From Zoogloea sp. (GTDB lineage: Bacteria > Pseudomonadota > Gammaproteobacteria > Burkholderiales > Rhodocyclaceae): DNA of 64,000 bases. The stretch is from NCBI RefSeq assembly GCF_023150065.1, contig NZ_JAKLLN010000008.1:62001-126000 (forward strand), given 5' to 3'. Made by a program: the position numbers and the translations under genes. The notes below the pieces were generated by a model, which worked only from the letters and a program-made list of their open reading frames with translations, had not been told where the DNA came from and searched no databases. Of the stretch, positions 9,891 through 17,640 are shown piece by piece; position 1 is the stretch's first letter, and the number at the start of each line of letters is the position of its first letter.

Positions 9891-9894
9891 TCAA
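9867..9894 (-). promoter_or_regulatory. Predicted sigma-70 promoter of the efflux operon
   Basis: On the minus strand, TTGACG (9894-9889) is followed after 16 bp by TATTCT (9872-9867). Transcription would start about 7 bp on, at or next to the A of the ATG at 9860. That predicts a leaderless or near-leaderless mRNA, and no Shine-Dalgarno sequence is visible. Confidence 0.5.
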
Positions 9895-9914
9895 GGCGAG
9901 GGCGGCTCCCGTGC

Positions 9915-10775
9915 TCAGCCAGCGCGCCGCACCACCCCTTCCACGCAACGACCGCCGTCGAGAAAAACCAGCTCCGGGAAGGCCAGCATCCGGGCGATGG
10001 CGATGCCGCGGCCATGGGGCTCCACCGATCTGTCGGGGTCGAGATTGAGGTAAGGCTGCGGATCGAAGCCCTGGCCCTGGTCGCGAATCAGGAAGCGGAC
10101 CTCCCGCGGCCGGCACTCGACCCGCAGGTAAGCGAAGCGTGCCGCATGTTCGGGCATGCCGAGCAGGCGCTCGACCTCGTTGCGCCAGGCGCCCATGGCC
10201 ATCAGCTCACCCTTGCGCTCGAAACCGAGGCCCAGGTTGCCGTGCTCGATGGCGTTGTTCATCAGCTCCGACAGGGCAATCTGGACGCTGGCCGGATCGG
10301 GGCACAGCCCCGCCACCAACTGCGACAAACCGGAGACATCTTCGAGGGTGCGAAACGGGAAACACCCCCCCGACGGCGTCAGCACCTCACCACCCGGCAG
10401 CATCATCGCGGCCATCAGGGTGCGTGTTTCGACCGGTTTTACGGCAAAGCCTGCCACCCCGGACACCAGGCCCACCTCGATGGCCGAAAGATCCTCCGCC
10501 TCCACCAGCATGGTCACGATCACCCCGCTGCGGCGCAGACCGTCGAGGAGTTCGCCCGCCACTGCGCCGGGGACGGCATCCAACACCACCCGCTCCACCC
10601 CCGGTGGCCCGGACGCAAGGCGTGCACGCGCCCCATCCGTACCCAGGCACTCGCACGCGAAGCCGGCGGTCAGCAAGCCACGCGCCAGGTCCGCCATCGA
10701 TCGGGGATCATCACCGACCACCCACACCCGCCCGCTCATCGACCGCAGGACATTTCCCTGACCCACATTGACCAT
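9915..10775 (-). CDS. Degenerate receiver fused to RsbW-like HATPase
   Basis: About 286 residues from the ATG at 10775. A GTG at 10781 and an ATG at 10739 are also in frame; none has a clear ribosome binding site. The N-terminal half is receiver-like: the acidic pair (VVGDD), the acceptor Asp (VVLDAVPG) and Lys (VKPVE) are kept, but the conserved Thr/Ser position reads Val (TMLVEA). The C-terminal half is a GHKL ATPase with N box (SELMNNAIEHGN), G1 (RDQGQGFD) and G2 (HGRGIAIARM). The domain plan matches the protein at 931-1836, so the two are paralogues on either side of the efflux operon. It is likely an anti-sigma or partner-switch kinase. It directly follows the cbiX-like gene. Confidence 0.75.
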   Translation of the reverse strand: MVNVGQGNVLRSMSGRVWVVGDDPRSMADLARGLLTAGFACECLGTDGARARLASGPPGVERVVLDAVPGAVAGELLDGLRRSGVIVTMLVEAEDLSAIEVGLVSGVAGFAVKPVETRTLMAAMMLPGGEVLTPSGGCFPFRTLEDVSGLSQLVAGLCPDPASVQIALSELMNNAIEHGNLGLGFERKGELMAMGAWRNEVERLLGMPEHAARFAYLRVECRPREVRFLIRDQGQGFDPQPYLNLDPDRSVEPHGRGIAIARMLAFPELVFLDGGRCVEGVVRRAG

Positions 10776-10781
10776 GGACAC

Positions 10782-11147
10782 TCAGACGCCAGCGGCAAAC
10801 GCCGCCATGGCCCGGACAACACCTTCATCCTCACCCACGGCAACGCTCAGCGTGATTTCACAGCCCGGATGGCGGGCCCGGACATCCTCGATCAACGCGG
10901 GCACATCCCGCTTCAGGTGCCCCCCCTGGGCCAGAAACAGGGGCACCACCCGCAGCTGCCGGGCCCCCGACGCAGCGGCGGCCTCCACCGCAGCTGCCAG
11001 GGTCGGCTCCATCAACTCCAGAAAGGCCACGCTGACCGTCACCTCCGGCAGCAGGCGCTGCACCTCCGCTGCGACCCGCCGGGCCGGCTTGGCCCACTCC
11101 GGATCCCGCGCCCCGTGAGCAAACAGCACAATGGCTTGCTGCGACAT
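10782..11147 (-). CDS. cbiX: Sirohydrochlorin chelatase family protein (CbiX/SirB small form)
   Basis: 121 residues, the length of single-domain CbiX-short proteins. The active-site histidine is in LFAHGARDPEW (residue 11), and the second metal-ligand region is FLAQGGHLKRDVP. These enzymes insert Co2+ or Fe2+ into sirohydrochlorin for cobalamin, siroheme or related tetrapyrroles. A GGGGAGAG ribosome binding site lies 4 nt before the start. The receiver-HATPase gene follows at once on the same strand. No other cobalamin or siroheme gene is in the window, so the metal is not determined. Confidence 0.8.
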   Translation of the reverse strand: MSQQAIVLFAHGARDPEWAKPARRVAAEVQRLLPEVTVSVAFLELMEPTLAAAVEAAAASGARQLRVVPLFLAQGGHLKRDVPALIEDVRARHPGCEITLSVAVGEDEGVVRAMAAFAAGV

Positions 11148-11321
11148 TCAACTCTCCCCGTTTCGCGCCCGGGAGCCGGGGCATCAGACCCCGTACTGCG
11201 GCAGGCAATCCACGAAGGGAGAGGCCACCCGGACGAATTTGCAATAAGCTTCGCAGGATCTTAATCCGGGGTGGCAAAGGCTCATGCCCAAATCCGTCAC
11301 CCCCTCTTATCTCCTGCAACC

Positions 11322-12176
11322 ATGTGTGAAATAGTCCCGTCGAGACCGCAATTAGTTCGTGCGGCCCTGCTCTTCCTGTGCGCAACAGCCCTCATCCCGC
11401 GCATCGCCAGCGCCCAGGTCCGCCCCGCGGCGGTGCCCGGTGGCGTCGTCGCGCTCACGGTGGCCCCCGCCAACACCCCCCGTCCGCTGGTGCGCTTTGG
11501 CGGCAAACCCGTGCTCCTGCAGCAGGGCCCTGGAGGCTGGCAGGCTCTGATCGGCCTGCCCCTCGACACCTCCCTGGGCGAGCAGGCCATCGAAGTCGGC
11601 CCCGAGGCCCGCCGTGTGCCTTTCCAGGTCGGCCCCAAGGCCTACCCCGAACAGCGCCTGACCCTGAAGAACCCGAAGATGGTCAGCCCCGACCCGGAGG
11701 ACCTGGATCGCATCGCCGCCGAACGGGAACGCCAGCTCCAGGTGCGCAGCCAGTTCCGCGAGGTGCCGGTGCCCCGCACCGATCTCGACCTGCCCAGCAG
11801 CGGGCGCCTGTCCAGCCGCTTCGGCCTGCGCCGGGTATTCAACGGCGAACCCCGTGCGCCCCATACCGGCCTAGACGTCGCCGCCCCCGCCGGCGCCCCC
11901 ATCCGCGCGCCGGCCGACGGCGTGGTGAGCCTGGTGGACGATCTCTACTTCAACGGCAAGACGGTGTTCGTGGACCACGGCCAGGGCTTCGTCAGCATGG
12001 TCTGCCACCTCAGCCAGGCCCGGGTCGAAGTGGGCCAGACGGTGCGCCGGGGCGAGCTCCTCGGGCTGGTCGGCAACACCGGCCGGGCCACCGGCCCGCA
12101 CCTGCACTGGAGCGTTTATCTGAATGGCGCGGCCGTGGACCCGGCCCTGTTCATCGGGCCGCAGCCAGCCCGTTGA
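11322..12176 (+). CDS. M23 (LytM-type) peptidoglycan endopeptidase
   Basis: 284 residues from the ATG at 11322; the frame is open further up to a GTG at 11271. A hydrophobic signal segment (ALLFLCATALIPRIASA) marks export. The C-terminal peptidase has the zinc-binding motif HTGLDVAAP (the His/Asp ligands) and the GPHLHW motif that supplies the third ligand and catalytic His. Flanking glycines (GNTGRATGPHLHW) are canonical. The enzyme should cleave peptide crosslinks of murein, or act as a divisome activator if degenerate; here all ligands are present. It is divergent from cbiX, and its end overlaps the convergent tcdA by 26 bp. Confidence 0.88.
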   Translation: MCEIVPSRPQLVRAALLFLCATALIPRIASAQVRPAAVPGGVVALTVAPANTPRPLVRFGGKPVLLQQGPGGWQALIGLPLDTSLGEQAIEVGPEARRVPFQVGPKAYPEQRLTLKNPKMVSPDPEDLDRIAAERERQLQVRSQFREVPVPRTDLDLPSSGRLSSRFGLRRVFNGEPRAPHTGLDVAAPAGAPIRAPADGVVSLVDDLYFNGKTVFVDHGQGFVSMVCHLSQARVEVGQTVRRGELLGLVGNTGRATGPHLHWSVYLNGAAVDPALFIGPQPAR

Positions 12177-12948
12177 TCACCCGGGCCGCCGCAAACATCC
12201 CCACGCAGGCGGTCACCGTGACCACCGAGCCAAAGCCGGCGCAGTTGAGGCCGGCCGGGCCCGGGGCCGCCCCTGCCGTCACCTCGCAGGCCGCCTCCGG
12301 CGCCGGGTAGCGCAGGGGCTCGGTGGAGAACACCGCCTCCACCCCGAACTTCTTCTTCGGATCACGGGTAAAACCGTGGGCCTTGCGCAATTGCCCGCGC
12401 ACCTTGGCGAGCAGGGGGTCCTGGAGGGTCCGGGCCAGGTCATCGACGCGGAGCTGCGTCGGGTCGATCTGCCCCCCGGCGGCGCCACAGGTCACCAGGG
12501 GCAAGCCCTGCTCCCGGGCCACGGCAATCATCGCCACCTTCACCCGCACCGCGTCGATGGCGTCCACCACGTAATCGTAGCCCCCGGCCAGCAGCTGCGC
12601 GGCGTTATCCACGGTCACGAAGTCATCCACCACCGCCACCCGGCAGGCCGGGTTGTAGCCGGCGATGCGCTCGCGCATGGCCTCCACCTTGGCCTGCCCG
12701 AGGGTCGCGTCGGCCGCATGGATCTGCCGGTTGATGTTGGATTCGGCCACGTGGTCCAGATCGATCAGGGTCAGCCGGCCCACGCCGGTCCGGGCCAGCG
12801 CCTCCGCCGCCCAGGAACCCACGCCTCCAATGCCCACCACGCACACATGGGCTGCAGCCAGGCGGGCCCGCCCCGCCTCCCCGTAGAGGCGGGCAATGCC
12901 GCCAAAACGGCGGGAATCATCGGCAAGGTTCAGGTCGGCGGTGTCCAT
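12151..12948 (-). CDS. tcdA: tRNA threonylcarbamoyladenosine dehydratase
   Basis: 265 residues from ATG 12948 (MDTADLN); the frame extends upstream, but the family starts here. It is an E1/ThiF-like fold with nucleotide motif GIGGVG (39-44), acidic LIDLD (61-65), NINRQ (71-75) and Lys87. The later CGAAGGQIDP segment is typical of CsdL/TcdA. The enzyme uses ATP to cyclise t6A37 of ANN-decoding tRNAs to ct6A, with sulfur-relay partners in some species. The gene ends inside the last codons of the convergent M23 gene. Confidence 0.9.
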   Translation of the reverse strand: MDTADLNLADDSRRFGGIARLYGEAGRARLAAAHVCVVGIGGVGSWAAEALARTGVGRLTLIDLDHVAESNINRQIHAADATLGQAKVEAMRERIAGYNPACRVAVVDDFVTVDNAAQLLAGGYDYVVDAIDAVRVKVAMIAVAREQGLPLVTCGAAGGQIDPTQLRVDDLARTLQDPLLAKVRGQLRKAHGFTRDPKKKFGVEAVFSTEPLRYPAPEAACEVTAGAAPGPAGLNCAGFGSVVTVTACVGMFAAARVINGLAAAR

Positions 12949-13030
12949 GGCAATCCAGCGGCGGTCGAGGCGCGCAAATATAACCGAGCAGGCGATAATC
13001 GCCCCCATCCGATCCCTCCTGCCCCCTGCC

Positions 13031-13687
13031 ATGGCCCGCTACCCGCACATCCTCTTCGACCTCGACGGTACCCTCATCGACTCCGCCCCGGCCATCCTCG
13101 CCAGCTTCCGCGAGGCCTTTGCCCACAGCGGCATCGCCCCGGTGCGCAGCATCGACGAAAGCATCATCGGCCCGCCGCTGCTGGAAACGCTGCAACTCCT
13201 CTCGGGCAGCCAGGACGCCGCCCTGATCGGCCGCCTCGCCGACGCCTTCAAGGCCAGCTACGACACCGAAGGCTACAAGGCCACCGCCGACTACCCCGGC
13301 GTCGGCGCCCTGCTCGCCGCCCTCGCCAGCGCCGGCCTGACCCTGTCCATCGCCACCAACAAACGCATCCACCCCACCCGCCTGATCCTCGAGCACCTGG
13401 GCTGGAGCACCCACTTCGCCCACGTCTACGCCCTCGACCTGTTCTCCCCGCGCCTGCCCGACAAGGCCGCCATGATCGGCCGCCTGCTCGCCGACCAGAG
13501 CATCCCGAAGCACGAAGCCATCTACATCGGCGACCGCAGCGAAGACGGCGAATCCGCCGATGCCAACGGCCTGCCCTTCATCGCCGTCACCTGGGGCTAC
13601 GGCAGCATCCAGCCCACCGAGATGGCCGCCCACTGGCACCACGCCGCGTCGCCCGAGGCCCTGGGCCAGGCCTTGCTGGCAGGCTGA
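13031..13687 (+). CDS. HAD-family phosphatase (phosphoglycolate phosphatase-like)
   Basis: 218 residues. Motif I FDLDGTLIDS has nucleophile Asp10 and acid/base Asp12; motif II lies in LSIATNK; motif III/IV includes a conserved Lys region and YIGDRSEDGESA. A helical cap domain sits between motifs I and II (about 15-80), as in the Gph/PGP subfamily. The substrate could be phosphoglycolate or another small phosphate ester. It is transcribed away from tcdA, with starts about 80 bp apart. Confidence 0.85.
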   Translation: MARYPHILFDLDGTLIDSAPAILASFREAFAHSGIAPVRSIDESIIGPPLLETLQLLSGSQDAALIGRLADAFKASYDTEGYKATADYPGVGALLAALASAGLTLSIATNKRIHPTRLILEHLGWSTHFAHVYALDLFSPRLPDKAAMIGRLLADQSIPKHEAIYIGDRSEDGESADANGLPFIAVTWGYGSIQPTEMAAHWHHAASPEALGQALLAG

Positions 13688-13757
13688 GCGGAAACATTGC
13701 CCCGATCCTGCTCCAGCCACTAGACTTCCGTCACCCGATCTTCATGTGCCTGCCGTC

Positions 13758-14342
13758 ATGACCGTCACCGCACCGACCCGTAGCCTGCTCGCCCTCCTTG
13801 CCCTGGCCGGCACCCTCGCCCTCAACGCACCCGACGCCGAAGCCCGGCGCTTCGGTGGCGGCCGTAGCATCGGCATGAGCCACAGCACGCCAACGCCGGT
13901 GCACGTACCCCACCACGAAACCCATTACGACAGCCACGTCACCGCGCCCACACCCACCCTCCGCTACCAGGCGCCGCTGCCGCCCACCGAGACCCGCTTC
14001 CGCAGCACCAACTACGGCTCGGACGTGAACCATACCGTGCTACGGTCGGAGTCCCTCGGTATTGCCCGGCGTCTCCGCGCATCCGAACAGCCCGCCCCGT
14101 CCGCCTACCCGCCCGGCGATTCGGGCTCCAGCGAGGAGGCCCTGCGGATCATCGAAGCCAGCCGGCGCAGCGAGGCCCAGCGCCAGGAAAACGCCCGCTC
14201 CCCGCGGGTGGCCGACCCGCGTTTTGCCCGCATCACCGAAAACGTGGCGCCGTCCCGCCCCTGCGAGTTCAAGCCCGTGATGAGCGACGACGACTACATC
14301 GTCTGCGGCGCCAACCCGCCGAGCTTCCCCGCCGGCCGCTGA
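13758..14342 (+). CDS. Secreted protein of unknown function
   Basis: 194 residues with an N-terminal signal-like segment (SLLALLALAGTLALNAPDAEA) and then a low-complexity mature part rich in Arg, Ser, Pro and Thr, with a His-rich stretch (VHVPHHETHYDSH). A Cys pair near the C-terminus (SRPCEFKP, IVCGANPP) could form a disulfide. I do not recognise a family. It stands alone between the HAD gene and the sugar operon. Confidence 0.6.
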   Translation: MTVTAPTRSLLALLALAGTLALNAPDAEARRFGGGRSIGMSHSTPTPVHVPHHETHYDSHVTAPTPTLRYQAPLPPTETRFRSTNYGSDVNHTVLRSESLGIARRLRASEQPAPSAYPPGDSGSSEEALRIIEASRRSEAQRQENARSPRVADPRFARITENVAPSRPCEFKPVMSDDDYIVCGANPPSFPAGR

Positions 14343-14353
14343 CGCGCTGCCCT

Positions 14354-14389
14354 GGCGGAAATACCCCCCTTTCCCCCCCCTGTTCCGCC
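14354..14389. repeat. Poly-C tract flanked by a 7-bp inverted repeat upstream of the sugar operon
   Basis: GGCGGAA (14354-14360) and TTCCGCC (14383-14389) are exact inverted copies. Between them is a pyrimidine run of C6-T3-C8. It could be a terminator stem for the preceding gene, or a slippage-prone tract in the leader region of rfbF (start at 14445). No function is proven by sequence. Confidence 0.5.
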
Positions 14390-14444
14390 CTAAGCCCGGC
14401 CCCTGCCACGCATAACATCGGCTCCACATTCCCCTGGAGCGTCG

Positions 14445-15215
14445 ATGAAAGCCGTGATCCTCGCGGGTGGCCTGGGCACCCGCATCAGTGAAGAGACCGT
14501 CAACCGCCCGAAGCCGATGATCGGCATCGGCGGCCGTCCCATTCTCTGGCACATCATGAAGATCTATTCCAGCCACGGCATCCACGACTTCGTGATCTGC
14601 TGCGGCTACATGGGCTACGTGATCAAGGAGTACTTCGCCAACTATTTCCTGCACATGTCGGACGTCACCTTCGACATGACCCACAACCGCATGGAAATCC
14701 ACGAACGCCACGCCGAGCCCTGGCGCGTGACCCTGGTGGATACCGGCGACAGCACCCAGACCGGCGGCCGCCTGGGGCGGGTGCGCCAGTACCTGGAGGA
14801 CGAAGAGGCCTTCTGCTTCACCTATGGCGACGGGGTGGCCGACATCGACATCGGTGCCGAGCTGGCCTTCCATCGCGCCCACGGCAAGCTGGCCACCGTC
14901 GCCGCCGTGCAGCCCCCCGGGCGCTTCGGCTCCCTGGAGCTGAAGGGTGACACCGTCAGCGCCTTCGTCGAAAAGCCCCTGGGCGACGGTGGCTTCATCA
15001 ACGGCGGCTTCTTCGTGCTGTCACCCCAGGTGCTCGACCTCATCGACAGCGACCAGACCATCTTCGAGGGCCCCGTGCTCGGCGAGCTGATCGCCCGGGA
15101 CCAGCTTGCCGCCTTCCAGCACACCGGCTTCTGGCGCCCCATGGACACCCTGCGCGACAAGACCGTGCTGGAAGACCTGTGGACCAGCGGCAACGCGCCA
15201 TGGAAAACCTGGTGA
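14445..15215 (+). CDS. rfbF: Glucose-1-phosphate cytidylyltransferase
   Basis: 256 residues, the family length. The N-terminal nucleotidyltransferase signature has GGLGTR (8-13) and RPKPM (21-25), and the FTYGDGVADID segment carries the metal-binding Asp. The enzyme makes CDP-glucose from CTP and glucose-1-phosphate, the first step to CDP-3,6-dideoxyhexoses (also called DdhA). GGAG lies 6 nt before the ATG. It leads a nine-gene operon and overlaps rfbG by 16 bp. Confidence 0.95.
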   Translation: MKAVILAGGLGTRISEETVNRPKPMIGIGGRPILWHIMKIYSSHGIHDFVICCGYMGYVIKEYFANYFLHMSDVTFDMTHNRMEIHERHAEPWRVTLVDTGDSTQTGGRLGRVRQYLEDEEAFCFTYGDGVADIDIGAELAFHRAHGKLATVAAVQPPGRFGSLELKGDTVSAFVEKPLGDGGFINGGFFVLSPQVLDLIDSDQTIFEGPVLGELIARDQLAAFQHTGFWRPMDTLRDKTVLEDLWTSGNAPWKTW

Positions 15216-16267
15216 ATCCGGCCTTCTGGCGGGGTCGGCGGGTCTTTCTCACCGGCCACACCGGCTTCAAGGGCAGCTGGCTCAGCCTGTGGCTGCAATC
15301 GATGGGCGCCGACGTGCACGGCTACGCCCTCGCCCCGGAAACCACCCCGGCGCTGTTTGACGTGGCCGACGTGGCCCGCGGCATGCACTCCACTCTGGGC
15401 GACGTGCGCGACGCCGCCGCCCTGCGCACCGCCATGGCCGCCGCCCGGCCGGAGATCGTCCTCCACCTGGCCGCCCAGCCCCTGGTACCGCTGTCGTACG
15501 AAGCGCCGGTGGACACCTTCGCCACCAACGTCATGGGCACGGTGCACCTGCTCGAAGCCTGCCGCCAGGTGCCCGGCATCCGGGCCGTGGTGGTGGTGAG
15601 CAGCGACAAGTGCTACGAAAACCGCGAGCAGGCGCAGGGCTACCGGGAAACCGACCCCATGGGCGGCCACGACCCCTACTCCGCCAGCAAGGGCTGCACC
15701 GAGCTGGTCGTCGCCTCCTACCGCCGGTCCTTCCTGGCCGCCAGCGGCATCCCCGTGGCCAGCGCCCGCGCCGGCAACGTGATCGGCGGGGGCGACTGGA
15801 CCCCGAGCCGGCTGGTGCCCGACGTGCTCGCCGCCTTTGCTGCCGGCAACCCAGTCACCCTGCGCAACCCGGGCGCCATCCGCCCCTGGCAGCACGTGCT
15901 GGAGCCCTTGTCCGGCTACCTCCTGCTCGCCCAGCGGCTTGTCGAAAGCGGCCCGGCCTGTGCCGAAGGCTGGAACTTCGGCCCCGACGACAGCGACGCC
16001 AGGACCGTCGCCTGGGTGGTCGAACGCCTGGCCGAAGGCTGGGGCTCCGACGCCCGCTGGACCGTGGCCGATACACCCCAGGTCCACGAAGCCCATACCC
16101 TCAGGCTCGACTGCAGCAAGGCCCGCGACCGGCTGGGCTGGCAGCCCCGCTGGCACGCCGGTGAGGCCGTGGCCCGCAGCCTCGCCTGGCACCGGGCCTG
16201 GCGCAGCGGTGCCGACATGCAGCGCTACACCCTCGACGAAATCGTCGCCTTCGGAAGCCCCCCATGA
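15200..16267 (+). CDS. rfbG: CDP-glucose 4,6-dehydratase
   Basis: 355 residues from the ATG at 15200. This short-chain dehydrogenase-type enzyme has NAD motif TGHTGFKG (18-25), SSDK (134-137) and catalytic YSASK (Tyr160, Lys164). It converts CDP-glucose to CDP-4-keto-6-deoxyglucose using tightly bound NAD+ (DdhB). It overlaps rfbF at the start and rfbH at the end (ATGA), which fits a tightly coupled operon. Confidence 0.95.
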   Translation: MENLVNPAFWRGRRVFLTGHTGFKGSWLSLWLQSMGADVHGYALAPETTPALFDVADVARGMHSTLGDVRDAAALRTAMAAARPEIVLHLAAQPLVPLSYEAPVDTFATNVMGTVHLLEACRQVPGIRAVVVVSSDKCYENREQAQGYRETDPMGGHDPYSASKGCTELVVASYRRSFLAASGIPVASARAGNVIGGGDWTPSRLVPDVLAAFAAGNPVTLRNPGAIRPWQHVLEPLSGYLLLAQRLVESGPACAEGWNFGPDDSDARTVAWVVERLAEGWGSDARWTVADTPQVHEAHTLRLDCSKARDRLGWQPRWHAGEAVARSLAWHRAWRSGADMQRYTLDEIVAFGSPP

Positions 16268-17628
16268 GCCTGATCCGCAAGACCCTCACCCCCGGCGCCG
16301 ATGGCCGCCTCCAGCTCGACCTGCCAGAGCTGGCCGGGCAGGAACTGGAGATCATCGTCCGCCCGGCCCGGGCCGCCACCTCGCCCCAGGCCTGGCGCCC
16401 CGGCGTCGACGCCGTGCCCCCCTCCGGCAAGGTCGTCGGCGACCCGGAGAAAGACGCCATGATCGACGCCGCCCTGGACGCCTGGCTCACCACCGGCCGC
16501 TTCAACGACGCCTTCGAGGCCCGCCTGGCGGCGTTTGTCGGCGTCGCCCACGCCCTCACCGTCAACTCCGGCTCGTCGGCCAACCTGGTGGCCTTCTCGA
16601 CCCTCACCTCGCCCAAGCTCGGCGCCCGCGCCATCCAGCCCGGTGACGAGGTCATCACTGTAGCGGCGGGCTTCCCCACCACCGTCAATCCCATCCTGCA
16701 GAACGGCGCCGTACCGGTCTTCGTGGACGCCACCCTGCCCGGCTACAACATCGACGTGAGCCTGCTGGAGGCGGCCCTGTCGCCCCGCACCAAGGCCATC
16801 ATGATCGCCCACACCCTGGGCAACCCCTTCGATCTGGACGCCATCTGCGCCTTCGCCCAGGCCCACAACCTGTGGCTGATCGAAGACTGCTGCGACGCCC
16901 TCGGCTCCACCTGGAAGGGCCGCAAGGTGGGCACCTTCGGCCACCTCGCCACCCTGTCCTTCTACCCCGCCCACCACATCACCATGGGCGAGGGCGGCGC
17001 GGTGCTCACCAATGACCCGCAGCTGCGCCAGATCGCCGAATCCTTCCGCGACTGGGGCCGCGACTGCTGGTGCAAGCCAGGCTGCGACAACACCTGCGGC
17101 AAGCGTTTCGGCTGGCAGCTGGGCAGCCTGCCGCCGGGCTACGACCACAAGTACACCTACAGCCACATCGGCTACAACCTCAAGATCACCGACATGCAGG
17201 CCGCCTGCGGCCTGGCCCAGCTCGACCGGCTGGACGGCTTCATTGCCGCCCGCAAACACAATTTCGAACACCTCACGGCCCGGCTCGCCGATGCCACCGA
17301 CTTCCTGATCCTGCCGGAAGCCACCCCGGGCAGTGACCCGTCCTGGTTCGGCTACCCCATCACCCTGCGCCCCGAGGCCGGGGTCAATCGCGTCGACCTG
17401 CTCGAATACCTCGACCAGCACAAGGTCGGCACCCGCCTGCTGTTTGCTGGCAACCTGACCCGCCAGCCCTCCATGGCCGGGCGCAACTTCCGGGTGGTGG
17501 GTGAGCTGCCCGTGGCCGACCGGATCATGCGCGACACCTTCTGGATCGGCCTGTGGCCCGGGCTCTCCGAGGCGCAACTCGACTACAGCGCCGGGCTGAT
17601 CCGCCAGTTTGTCGGCGCAGGCTTCTGA
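16264..17628 (+). CDS. rfbH: CDP-4-keto-6-deoxyglucose-3-dehydrase (E1)
   Basis: 454 residues. From about residue 50 it follows the RfbH/DdhC family closely ([31 protein letters not shown]). The Schiff-base Lys of aminotransferases is replaced by His237 ([13 protein letters not shown]), as expected for the PMP-dependent dehydrase. A Cys cluster at 268, 270, 274 and 278, with Cys209/210, supplies the 2Fe-2S site. It removes the C3 hydroxyl and normally needs the reductase DdhD/E3 for electrons; no such gene is in this window. The first ~45 residues are an unusual beta-strand-like extension ([19 protein letters not shown]) not typical of RfbH. Confidence 0.95.
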   Translation: MSLIRKTLTPGADGRLQLDLPELAGQELEIIVRPARAATSPQAWRPGVDAVPPSGKVVGDPEKDAMIDAALDAWLTTGRFNDAFEARLAAFVGVAHALTVNSGSSANLVAFSTLTSPKLGARAIQPGDEVITVAAGFPTTVNPILQNGAVPVFVDATLPGYNIDVSLLEAALSPRTKAIMIAHTLGNPFDLDAICAFAQAHNLWLIEDCCDALGSTWKGRKVGTFGHLATLSFYPAHHITMGEGGAVLTNDPQLRQIAESFRDWGRDCWCKPGCDNTCGKRFGWQLGSLPPGYDHKYTYSHIGYNLKITDMQAACGLAQLDRLDGFIAARKHNFEHLTARLADATDFLILPEATPGSDPSWFGYPITLRPEAGVNRVDLLEYLDQHKVGTRLLFAGNLTRQPSMAGRNFRVVGELPVADRIMRDTFWIGLWPGLSEAQLDYSAGLIRQFVGAGF

Positions 17629-17640
17629 GCCACCCGCCCC

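Noticed and set aside
7509..11264. Open frame of 1251 codons on the plus strand across the efflux genes
   Set aside because: It spans several well-supported minus-strand genes and their promoter, and has no family features.
16264..17628. Ordinary sugar aminotransferase (DegT/DnrJ)
   Set aside because: The catalytic Lys is His237 and an iron-sulfur Cys cluster is present, which defines the dehydrase.
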